Assembly: GCA_011317545.1 (NCBI GenBank)
Contig: WUJK01000007.1
Location: 310,001 to 374,000, forward strand
DNA: 64,000 nucleotides
Direction of reading: 5' to 3'
Source of the DNA: Coniella vitis
Lineage: Eukaryota > Ascomycota > Sordariomycetes > Diaporthales > Schizoparmaceae
Shown in pieces: positions 10,971 to 21,409 of this stretch. The translations under genes were made by a program, and so were the position numbers. The number at the start of each line of letters is the position of its first letter. Position 1 is the first letter of the stretch. The notes beneath the pieces were generated by a model that saw only the letters and a program-made list of their open reading frames with translations, did no database searches and was not told where the DNA came from.

Positions 10971-13951
10971 ATGAACCGGGTCAACACCGCCTCCGTCGGG
11001 CTGGCAGTGACTCCCACCGTGCTCCAAACCTTTCTTTCCCATGTGGGTTTCCTGCTTTCATCCGTCCTTGTTTCCAGCCTCGCCATTGCGGTCGCAAGCC
11101 AGTCATGATACTTACACGTGCTTGCTCTCCTCGCAGTATCTCAACCGCAGGCCGCTCCACCAGCGGCCAACTGCTCATCTTTCGTATGATGAAGGCCTGC
11201 ACCTTATCCGCTCCTTTCTGGCCTACGTCGCCCAGCACACCGTCGAGGACCTTCAGGCTTTTACTGCCCAGTGGGTGCCACACCCCCAATGGATCAAGGT
11301 CGAGGAAATCAACATACCCCCGGCGGACCTCGACCGCGCTGCCACGCATATCGAGGCCCAGCTCGGCCCTGATGGCATACGCAAGGTCGGCGGCCGCAAG
11401 TGGTGGCAATGGCGCAAGCCCGAGGCAGAAGCCCTGCGCGCAGAGTGGATTGAAATGCGTTCCGACTACCACGAGCGCACAAAGGCCGGCGGCCATGCCA
11501 AACGCGTCATGCTTTACGTTCATGGCGGCGCCTACTTTTTCGGAAGCATAGACATGCACCGCTATCAGATGCAGCGCCATGCTCGCAAGCTCAAGGCCCG
11601 CGTCATTGCTCCTGATTACCGCCTTGCGCCCCAGTTTCCCTTTCCCTGCGGTCTGCAGGATTGTCTGGCCACCTATCTGCATCTCCTCGACACCCAGGAG
11701 CCTAACACCATTATCCTGGCCGGAGATTCTGCTGGCGGAGGCATGGTCCTGAGTATGCTGGTCATCTTAAGGGACCAGGGCATCCCACTACCGGCTGGTG
11801 CTATATTGATTAGCCCCTGGTGTGACTTGACCCACTCCTTTCCCTCGGTTGCGGGACATGCACCCTTTGACTACATTCCACAGAGCGGCTTCCACCACAA
11901 GCCGTCTCCAGCTTGGCCGCCTCCGACCGACGACGAACGTAAAGAGCTGCAAAGACTGGCCTTGGAAGAGAAGCAACGGGCCCAAGGTACGTGTTTGGAG
12001 GCCGCAGGCTGTCTTTTCATGAGTGACACGGGTATATGCTGACCAAAAGAACTCAAGCCACTTCAGCGCCCGATGCACCCGAGAGCTTGCCCACGTCCAG
12101 CGATGTCGCAGACTTCAAGTCTACCCATCTGTCTGTGGTCATTGACGGCGAGACAGTCCAAGTCAAGGAGCAGATCCAGATGTACGCCACCAATGAGCTC
12201 ATTTCTCACCCATTAGTCAGTCCCGTTATGCAACCAACGCTGGGTGGCCTCCCGCCTCTTTTGATTATGGTGGGTGGCGGCGAGATCCTGCGGGATGAAC
12301 AGGTCTTTGTGGCGCACAAGTGCGCCAACCCTTCCAAATACATGCCACCAGAATCTACATTGGACGACAGAGGGCGAGAGCAGATCGACAAATACAAGCC
12401 TACAGATGTCCAGCTCCAGGTCTGGGATGATCTCTGCCATGTGGCGCCTACTTTGAGTTTTACCAGGCCAGCCAAGCACATGTATAGGTCGGTGGCCCAG
12501 TTTGGCGCATGGGCACTTGCAAGGGCGCAAAAGACGGATATTGAGATACTGGATGACGACGATATTTCCGTCATATCCAGTTCCACATCAGACTCGGATG
12601 CTGAGGTTGTGCGAAGAGTGCGTCTGTCCCCGTTCCCCCGTTATTCCCTCTCTCTCTCTCCTCTTTTTCTTTTCTTCTTCTTTTCTTTCTCGTTTCCTGG
12701 GAAGGAGCACTGGGCTGACCAGCGACCGATAATCCACTAGGAGGACGAGGCCGCCACCGGTAAGCAGTCTGATGGAATAATTGGCAAGGCAGGCGATGCC
12801 CTTCCTCCTTTTCAGAACCATATGATTCGTCAGCGAGTGACGAGGCACGGTGTCATATTCCCATTGGCGCCCCCCTCTGACCTCCCCGGATGCTCCATGG
12901 AGCGAGACCTTGTAGGTGTGGTCAAGCGAGGACCAGTCGAGAAATGGCTTGAGCAACGACAGCAATGGGATAAGCGCTTTGCCTCTACTAAGCGAAAAAT
13001 CCATAAGCAGGCTGTCAAAGACTTGGCTATTGGGTATGAAGGGTTCGGAGAGGGCGAATTCCCACCACCAAGCGCTCTGGCGGGTCGGCGCAAGAAGGAA
13101 GGTGCCACCAAGACGAGAAAGCGAACCAAGAACATGGGTTTTGCAATGTGGTCGCTCTGGGGCTCCAAACACGACAAGCTCACCATGCACAGGGAAATTC
13201 AGGCAGAAAAGGACAATCAAGGTGTCGATTACAAAGAGGCGTCGGCCTTGGAAGGCCAGGGTGCGAGACCCTTTGGTGATATCGAGTCCCAACAGCCGGC
13301 GGCTCCCAATTCACCTCCCAGATCTCGAGGCCACTCACGCAGACCTTCACGCAAGACAAGAGTGACGTACGAGGGGCAGGACCAGGTGTTTGACGAGAAC
13401 ACGACGGTCGCCGAGATTCTTGCCAAGGACGAGACATCTGGGGCTCTTGATACAACATCAAATCAGCTCCTATCGCCTGGTTACCAACCCGGCATTGGCA
13501 TTGGCTCAACCGGCAAGCGGCCTTATGTGGACGGCGTTGCGGTGCCATTCAGCCTGGTAGGTTGGGGAATCGCTCTCAATCTCCATTTTGAGTTTATGCT
13601 AATGATTCTTGCGCGTGGTCATAGGGAAAAGACGCTGAGACGGCAAGCATGATGACGCTAATGAGCCACTTGAGCCAAGCTCCAGAGACACCGAGAGTCT
13701 CAATGTCGCGGCCCCAGACCCCAACTGAGGCTTCGGACGAGACCAAGAGCAGCGATTCTGCAGCAGCTGTGGATAACGATGCACCTGAAGGCAAAGGCAA
13801 ACAGAGGGAGTCAGGACTTTTGGTCAGGGTTGACAGTAGCGAAATCAGTCCAACGAGCGAGGCTCCTGCCGAGTCGCCGGCCAAGAGACCTGCCATAGAG
13901 ACGTTCTCGACGGCTTTGGAGGAACTTCCCGGGAACAAGGAGAGTCTATGA
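10971..13951 (+). CDS. HSL-type alpha/beta hydrolase with long C-terminal extension
   Basis: Five exons (10971-11042, 11137-11986, 12058-12617, 12741-13556, 13625-13951) give 874 residues. All junction phases agree. The catalytic half, residues about 110-470, has the hormone-sensitive-lipase marks of alpha/beta hydrolase fold 3: oxyanion-hole HGGAYF (His153), nucleophile GDSAGG (Ser222), acid in GEILRDEQ (Asp387) and base in DDLCHVAP (His435). Such enzymes cleave acyl esters or acetylated sterols; the true substrate is unknown. After an acidic Asp/Ser-rich linker (DDDDIS, then a Ser/Thr run) comes about 380 residues without a recognisable fold, basic near KRKIHKQ and RKKEG and Ser/Pro-rich toward the end, probably disordered. 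The first intron uses an unusual GTGGGT donor and was chosen because it joins FLSH to YLNRRP in frame. That junction is the least certain part. Confidence 0.85.
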
Positions 13952-15247
13952 ACGTGATGGTGGGATTCAATGGGTTGTTTGATGAAGGTTTTCTGCGGTC
14001 AAGGGCTGGGTAGTAAGGGCGTCGCTCAACCAGCAACCAAAGCATAATGGCAGTTATCGGAAGGACTGAGGGGTCAAGGCACGTTTAATGGTTTCCCACG
14101 AGCAGCATATATCTCGGGTATTGTATAAAAAGGGCTATAGATGTGATGGGACGCATAGGAAACAGGGTCCGCATAGGCGTTGAGCGGGTCTTCCACAGGC
14201 AACATTGGACAGAGGGCTGAACATGTGCACACTATTTAGTAAGTTTGAATAACCAAGATCGCTTACAGACAGGAAGATGAAGAGCATATTACTGCTTTGG
14301 CATCTCACTGTTTATGGTGGAGCAATGAAGAGGTTCAGCAGAAAACAAAACGCGTTTCAGCTTGGGGTCTCTTCTCAGCAAATAAGTCGGTATCTGTTTG
14401 CCTTGAAACTGTGTTCCTAAACGGGTAGAGAATTGCGAACTCACTTAGCTTGGCCGCCTTTTGCGACGAATATCCAATATGCCCACATGTCGCCCGCTGC
14501 TTGCTACCATGTACACTGCTTCAACAAGGTTCGAAGCGTTATCGTTGGCCATTCTAGGCTTAAACGGGTTGGATTTGCGACGGAGAAGAGTGGAGAGCTG
14601 AGACAGCAACAAAGACGACAGAGCGCCCCACGAAAAAAGAAAGAAGAAGAAGAAAGGAACGGGAATAGGAGAAAGAGTGCGTATAATACACGTAATTCGA
14701 AAAGTAGACAAAACTCAGAATAACCAAGGTCATGGTGCCTTGATAAAAGTGGCAGAGGCTGCGAGTGCGACATGTTCTATAGGTACGCTTTGGCTGGTAC
14801 TTGGTGTGGTGTGCTGTAAATAGCAGCGCTATGGCTCAAAAAGGCAAGTACAACTGCCAAGCGCAGCTGCCACAGCATTCGCTTTGAAAAGTTACCTCGG
14901 AACCTGGAATCCACCAGCATCGTGAATACGCCCAAAACCCTCCATCTCTGCGTTTGTGACTTTGTGCCCAACTCGTCAGCCTTGCTTGTTTCGTATATAC
15001 CACCGAGCGCCGCATCTCCATTTTGCTTTATTCGTGTTTTCAACATCTCGTTTTGTTGATGGCTTCACCTTCAAACTTGTAGCGCAGAAGCATATCTTCA
15101 CCACCGTCGTCGTCGTTTGTCGTCGTCATTGACTGTCGCTGTCTCTACTGGCTTCTATCTCGTTTCTCTTATTCATCCATCATACGTTTTTCTTGCTTGA
15201 CTTATTACATCTCTCCACCAGTCACTGCAATCTTCACCGTCGGTGCA
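13952..15247. other. intergenic region
   Basis: About 1.3 kb between two tandem hydrolase genes. It should hold the terminator of the first and the promoter of the second. Pyrimidine-rich DNA, including CGTCGTCGTCG near 15103 and CTTTATTCG-type segments, lies just upstream of the 15248 start. No further gene is convincing. Confidence 0.5.
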
Positions 15248-16778
15248 ATGAATGAACGCCTCAAGCTGCTCTTGCAGCTCGTTGCCAAACTGCCTCTGAT
15301 GGCCCGCGTCGCATTGCTGCACGTGTTGCGCCTGTCGCCGCCGTCGCACTACATCGATCTGCGCACCGAGATAATCGTCGCGGTCCTGCGCTCCTTTATG
15401 GAGCCAGCCAAGCCCATGTCCATTACGGCCACCCAGAAACTCCTCAATCAAGACCCGGGCATCAAGGGCCGCATCTGGATCGCAAATTACACGGCCCCCA
15501 CGCCACCGGAGTCCTCATCTCGCGAAGCCCTTATTCGAGCCATCGAATCCATGAGCAGTCCGGTCTCATCAGCATCATCGTCATCGTCCTCCTCCTCTCT
15601 CAAAGATCTCGAATGGCCAGAGGCCATGCCCGTCGAGGCTGAGTGGACTGGCTACCGTGCCAACGCAACGCCGTCCTCTACCCTTCCCGACGGATCCGAG
15701 GCCGACAAGTACGCCGAGCTGATGAAGGAGGTTCGGAGCCCTGTTACTGTGCTGTATTTCCACGGTGGTGCCTACTTCCTCATGGACCCGGCCACCCACC
15801 GTCCTACCACCAAAAAGATTGCCAAGCTTACCGGCGGCCGCTGCTACTCGGTGCGCTACCGGCTGGCTCCTCAAGCTCCTTTTCCAGCAGCCCTCCTCGA
15901 CGCGCTGCACTCTTATTTGACTTTGCTTTATCCACCCGAGGGCGCTTTCCATGAAGCCGTGCAGCCCGAGCATATTGTTGTTGCCGGCGATAGGTGTGTC
16001 ACAAAATTGTAGCTCTGCGTGATATGTACATCAGGCTGACATGGGACGTTCTAGCGCTGGAGGCAACCTCTCCATGGCCCTCATTCAGCTCCTGCTCGAA
16101 CTCAAGCGCTCCAAGACCGAGATCGAGTGGCATGGTCGCACAGTTTCCGTCCCATTGCCTGCTGGTGTGGCCCTCAGTTCGCCCTGGCTGGACCTGACGC
16201 ATTCATCCGCTTCGTGCAAGTCGAACGCACCCTTTGATTATTTGCCCTCCTTACAAGGCCTGGAAACGGCTACTCGGCCCTCTTGTCCAGCATGGCCTGC
16301 CAATCCGCCACGACGGATGCTCTACTGCGCTGACGCCGTCATCACTCATCCGCTCGTCACCCTCCTTGCAGCTACCAACTGGGAAGGCTGCCCCCCGGTC
16401 TTCATGTCCGCTGGCTGGGAGCTCTTGACTGACGAGGGCAAGTACATGGCTGCGCATCTGCATGCCCAGAATGTGCCTGTTGTTTGGGAAGAGTATGAGG
16501 GCATGCCGCACTGCTTCCCGATGGTGCTCAACAATCACCCCATGTCCAAGCGCTGTTTTGCCAGTTGGACCAACTTTATCAGGGATGCTGTCGAGGCGCA
16601 GCCGGGAACGATAAAGAGCTCATTCAAGACCATCCGCGCGAAGACGCTGCAGGAAGACGGCGTGAATCCGGCTGAGCTGGCACCGTTCACCGAGGAAGCT
16701 TTGTGGACGCGGCTGAAGACACTGTCAAAGCAGCAGAACAGCCCGCGGGCCCCAGGAGACGTGGCTGCAAAGCTGTAG
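15248..16778 (+). CDS. HSL-type alpha/beta hydrolase (esterase/lipase)
   Basis: Two exons (15248-15993, 16055-16778) give 489 residues. The 61-bp intron splits the catalytic serine codon (GTGTGT..TTCTAG). Hallmarks are HGGAYF (His172), GDSAGG (Ser249, restored only by splicing), acid in LLTDEG (Asp375) and base in GMPHCF (His401), which together form a complete triad. A Ser-rich low-complexity insert lies around residues 98-120. The start was set at MNERLKLLL, because the upstream in-frame ATG at 15197 adds 17 residues without family likeness. The family, alpha/beta hydrolase fold 3, contains fungal esterases and steryl acetyl hydrolases; substrate specificity is not visible. It follows another HSL-type gene in tandem, but the two are too different to be a recent duplicate. 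The stop codon is followed almost at once by an 80-base T run. Confidence 0.88.
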
Positions 16779-16782
16779 TCAT

Positions 16783-16783
<1 letters not shown>

Positions 16784-16863
<80 letters not shown>
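16784..16863. repeat. 80-base homopolymer T tract
   Basis: An uninterrupted run of T from 16784 to 16863, five bases after the TAG stop of the hydrolase at 15248-16778. The exact length is likely to be uncertain in any assembly. Confidence 0.9.
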
Positions 16864-16864
<1 letters not shown>

Positions 16865-17597
16865 GCAATGGAATTGTCTTGTTGATGGTTGTCTTCTTGC
16901 TTTTTCTTCGGCCCTCTTCTTGGCTATTTCTTTTGATACCAGCGTACATAGTAACCAGAGGTGCATTGGACAGCGGCATATACCCATTGAGCCTGTCGGG
17001 GATTTTTATTTGGGCACTCATTGAAGAGACATTCAATATGTATAGTATGTTGTAATTGCGGCGGCCATTGCGGTTTGTACAGCATTGTTTTTGATCTTGC
17101 AAAGGGATGATGTACGTAGTAATTGGACTCCAGAGTTTAATAGCATCAAAGCACATGTTTCTTGACCTGTACGGTTTCCAAATCACCCAGATATTCCTGC
17201 ACAAGGACGTGGATAATTTTCGTCTACTTATTCGGTTCCTATTCCTCAGCCATTGTCACTCGCAATACTTAAAGGACCCGAGAGCAAGAGGTGGGTTGGC
17301 CCGAAGCCCGCGCCACGGCTCTCCGGACCCACTCCGATTCCGTACCGAGAATGGCTGCTTTTTTCGCTCTTGTTACCGGCCCGCTTATTTCAACACAAGA
17401 CACTGGCAACAAGCCCATGCCGCCTACTGTGACCGAGTGAGCTTCCTCTCGACCGAGAGAAAAGGCATATTCCGAAGAAAGGGAGACGGACGGTGGGAGG
17501 CTTGCGCTGTGTGGCGTCTGGAGCCTTTGTGCGAATAAAACGACGGGGGAAAAAAAGAACATCACCCTTTCAACCGTGGACAGTAAACCCAGCCAGA
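16864..17597. other. intergenic region
   Basis: About 0.73 kb between the poly-T tract and the DHCR24-like gene. It holds one copy of the TACATAGTA motif (16945-16953). No gene is seen. The last part should be the promoter and 5' UTR of the next gene. Confidence 0.5.
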
Positions 17598-19184
17598 ATG
17601 GAGCGCCACCGCGCCCTTCTGAAGACCATCTCCAAGACGGTCCAGGAGTTCTATGCCGCTAAAGAACCGTACCGCATCTTTCACGGGAGCACCAACTCGA
17701 CACGGCCAACCCAGGCACACGCACGCTCGCGCGTTGTCGACATTTCGGCTCTTCGCAATGTGCTCTCAGTAGACACGGCCGCCCGCACGGCCTTGGTCGA
17801 GCCCAATGTCCCCAGTGAGTCGTCTTGAGCCCCGTCCTCGTGCCAAGGACTGGATGATGGCTGAAAACACAAGCTAGTGGACGCGCTCGTCTCCCACACG
17901 CTCAAATATGGCCTGGTCCCTCCCGTGGTCATGGAATTCCCAGGCATCACAGCAGGCGGCGGCTTCGCCGGCACAGCAGGCGAATCGTCGTCGTTCCAGC
18001 ACGGCTTCTTCAATGACACGGTACGCAGCGTCGAAATGGTATTACCCGATGGCGAGGTCGTCACGGCCCGGCCCAATCCGGCCGACCAGCAGCACGCGGC
18101 GCTATTTCGCGGCGCAGCGGGCGCTGTAGGCACCCTTGGCGTGACGACGCTGCTCGAGCTCAACCTTGTCCAGGCGCGCAAGTTTGTGCGCACAAAGTAC
18201 ACGCGCACGAGTAGCGTCGCCGAGGCTGTCGCGTTAGTCAAGGAGGAGACCCAGAACGCAAGCAATGACTATGTCGACGGGATCCTGTTTAGCAAGGACC
18301 ACGGCGTTGTTGTGACGGGCCAAATGACGGACGAGAAGCCCGCTGCGGCGCCTGTGCAGACGTTCTCGCGCGCCTCGGATCCGTGGTACTACCTGCACGT
18401 GCAGGACCGCACGCACAAGGCTGCAATAGCAGAGGACTACGTGCCGCTGGCCGAGTACCTGTTTCGCTACGACCGCGCGGGCTTTTGGGTGGGACGAGCT
18501 GGCTGGCGCTACTTCAAGGTGGTGCCGTTCAACCGGTTCACGCGCTGGTTCTTGGACGATTTTATGCACACGCGCATGCTGTACCGTGCGCTCCATGGCA
18601 GTGGCGAAAGTGCACGTTTTATCGTGCAGGATATTGCAATGCCGTTTGCCACAACCGAAAAGCTCGTTGACTACACGGCCGACGAGTTGGACATTTGGCC
18701 GCTCTGGCTGTGTCCGCTCCAGCGGAGAGCCCCGCCAACATTCCATCCCTACACCACAACGCCTGGTCTAGATGTCAGCAAGCAGGAGGAGGATCCCATG
18801 ATGCTGAACGTCGGTGTCTGGGGATGGGGTCCAGCCAATCACGATGCATTTGTCCAGGCCAACCGCGCCCTCGAGGCAAAGGTCAGAGAGCTCGGCGGCA
18901 TGAAGTGGTTGTATGCACACACGTACTACGATGAGCCCGAGTTCTGGGAAATGTACGGCGGACGAGGTTGGTATGATGAATTGCGCAAGACTTACAAGGC
19001 CGATCAAGCAGGTCTACCGAGCGTGTATGACAAGGTGAAGGTCGATCTTGGCAAGATCAAGGAGCAGAGGGCTGGGCTCAAGGGAATACGGCCCTTTGGT
19101 GGTCTCTATGGTATTTGGAAGAGCATACAAAGCAAGGACTACTTCTTGCATCGGAACGCCGAATGGAAATGGAAGGGCGAATAA
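17598..19184 (+). CDS. DHCR24-like FAD-linked oxidoreductase
   Basis: Two exons (17598-17814, 17878-19184) give 507 residues. The intron (GTGAGT..GCTAG) splits an ATG codon in phase 1. The N-terminal part is an FAD-binding type 4 (PCMH) domain: FHGSTNSTRP near residue 33, VVDIS, VEPNVPMDALVSHTL, and GITAGGGFAGTAGESSSFQ, a Gly-rich pyrophosphate-binding stretch. It is followed by FFNDTVRSVEMVLPDGEVV. The C-terminal half with YDRAGFWVGR, WPLWLCP and EFWEMYGGRGWYDELR resembles the animal and plant delta24-sterol reductase (DHCR24/DWARF1) group, and the length is close to that group's roughly 510-560 residues. I see no obvious N-terminal membrane anchor. Ergosterol synthesis does not need a classical delta24 reductase, so the substrate here is open. 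It converges on HMG-CoA synthase with about 0.5 kb between the stop codons. Confidence 0.85.
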
Positions 19185-19680
19185 ACAGAATAGCAACGTC
19201 TGGATTTTGTCATTGAACAGCGTGAACTTACATAGTAACCACTACTAGATATTTCAATACAGTATCCGCACCAGGACCGATATTCTCTGGTGAATGCCAT
19301 ATTCGTTGTCCGCGGATTATCGCGCCGTCATATATAAATGTATATGTTCTTCTATATACATGTTGACATTCCTTCGTCAGGCATCAGGTAACCACCCATG
19401 ATCAATTATTAAAATAGGCTTTGTGACTTTCTCTTTAGTCAATGCGCCACGCTCCGTAAGACGTTAGAACGTGGTTCCCACTATGCCGCTGCCATTATCT
19501 TAGGCCCATCTCAAAAAATAATCAGCGCAAAGACGCCTCTATCCGATATGCAACAGGGACAGGTTGCCTTGTGCCCTGTCTCTCTCTTTCTCTTTCTCTC
19601 TGTCTCTCTCTCTCTCACACACTCACATACACACACACACACATTAACGTCCACTCTTCTTATCGAGCCAAACAGCTTCT
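19185..19680. other. convergent intergenic region with CT/CA microsatellite
   Basis: About 0.5 kb between two convergent genes. A pyrimidine repeat of CTCTCT units at about 19578-19617 runs into an ACACAC repeat ending near 19645, just beyond the HMG-CoA synthase stop, where it would be transcribed in that gene's 3' UTR as GT/GA repeats. One TACATAGTA copy lies at 19229-19237. Confidence 0.6.
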
Positions 19681-21409
19681 TTAAGCCTTGACAGCGTATT
19701 CGCGCTTGAACATGTCGTCCACCTTCTCGAGGTAGTAGGTGCCGGGAGCGATGGTCGAGGCATCACCCGCTGGCGTGAAGTTCTTCTGCAAGTGGGCCTT
19801 CTTGCGCAAGTCGCACATCTGTGGCATTGGGGGTCAGTCCATGTCTACCAGGATATAAAAGGGACACGCGAGATCATTTTCGTGTTACTTACAGCATCGT
19901 AGGTCTCTGGGGCAACCTGTCTTCTGGCAGTCAGGCGGTTGGGAATGTCGAGAACCTTGGAGATCTTCTCGGTGCTGCCAACAACCTTGAAGGAGCAGAA
20001 GCTAGCAGCCAGACCTGAGCCGTAGCTGAAGAGGCCAATTCTCTTACCCTCCAGGCTCGAGGGCTCGACGTGGCTGACCAAGCTGGCAAGACCTCCCCAG
20101 ACGCTGCCGCAGTACATGTTACCGCACATGGTAGCGACTTGGATACCAGGGTTGACGCGCTCCTGGAACTTCTTCTTGGTGAGAGCCATGAAGGCCTTCT
20201 CAACGACCTTGTCGGTCAGAGACTTCTCGTAGTCCATGTCCTTGACCTCGGGAGGAACGTCGGCAAAAGCCTTGCTCTCGGGGTCAGCCAAGAAGTCGTG
20301 GTACAGCAGGCGAGCGTACGACTTTTGGACCAGCTTGCAGGTCGGGGCGTGGAAGGCCAGGTAGTCGAAACGGTCCAAGGGGGTCTTGACGGGGCCGTCA
20401 GCCACGCCGTTGCCATTGGCGTGGCCGTTGGAGACACCATTAAGCAGCTTCTGCTCCCTTTGGCAGTAAGCGCGGTAGGCAGCATCCAGAGCCTTGGTGT
20501 AGCAGTTGATAGAGTAGTGGCCATCAACGTAGGGGTACTCGCTGGTCAAGTCAGGCTTGTAGAAGTCGTAGGCGTGCTGCATGTAGGAGCCACGCAGACC
20601 GGGCTCAGCAACAATGGGAGCGTCAGGGCCGATCAGCATGGCAATGCAACCTGCACCACCCGTGGGGCGAGCGTTGCCCTTGGCGTAGAGGGCAATGTCG
20701 CCAGCCACGACGATACCGTCACGACCGTCCCAAGCAGACGACTCGATCCAGTTCAGGGTGTTGAAGAAGGCGTTGGTGCCTCCGTAGCAGGCGTTGATGG
20801 TGTCAATGCCCTCAATGTTGGTGTTGTCGCCAAACAGCTGCATGAGCACCGACTTGACAGACTTGGACTTGTCCAAGAGAGTCTCGGTACCCACCTCGAG
20901 GCGGCCGATCGAGTTTGTGTCAATCTGGTATTTGCTCAGGAGGTTGGAGACGGCTGTCAGAGCGAAGGAGTAGATGTCTGGAAAGCAAAAGATTGGCCCT
21001 TTGTCAGTACTTTTCATGGCGCAATTGGGAGAGAATAATGGCTGCCCTTCGGGGCAGCCGAAAGATGGGCCACCTACCTTCACGGTCGTCGCAAAAGCTC
21101 ATCTTGGTCTGGCCGAGGCCAATGGTGTACTTGCCGGTGCCGACACCGTCGAACTTCTCAAGCTCGGATTGCTCGACATACTGGTGAATTGAGAAAGGCA
21201 CGTTAGCGCGACAAGTTGTGCGTCCGAGGGGGCAAGCAGAAGGGGCGCTTCAAAAGGGGAAGAAACGCGAGGCCATTGGCGTCACGGCAGGCGCTGGAGA
21301 CTTTTTTTTTTGGATTAAAGGGGGAAGCGCGGCAAGAAGACGAACGAACCTGGCTGGGGAAGTAGATCTCGATGGCCTTGATGCCAATGTTCTGGGGACG
21401 AGAAGCCAT
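19681..21409 (-). CDS. ERG13: hydroxymethylglutaryl-CoA synthase
   Basis: Four exons (21409-21350, 21180-21078, 20977-19893, 19818-19681) give 461 residues, the usual fungal length. Condenses acetyl-CoA with acetoacetyl-CoA to HMG-CoA, the committed entry to the mevalonate and ergosterol pathway in the cytosol. The sequence shows [18 protein letters not shown] at the start, [15 protein letters not shown] across the second intron, the [10 protein letters not shown] segment containing the general-base Glu, the nucleophile in [10 protein letters not shown] (Cys118) and [11 protein letters not shown] with the conserved His. SNGHANGNG is a short low-complexity insert typical of filamentous fungal copies. 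The last exon starts MCDLRKKAH and ends [13 protein letters not shown]. All three introns have GT..AG ends and consistent phases. The gene converges on the DHCR24-like gene. A CACGTG E-box lies about 1.1 kb upstream (22498), but its relevance is unproven. Confidence 0.97.

Noticed and set aside
20070..21038. 322-residue plus-strand frame
   Set aside because: Antisense shadow of HMG-CoA synthase exon 3; Val/Gly/Leu-rich text without a family.
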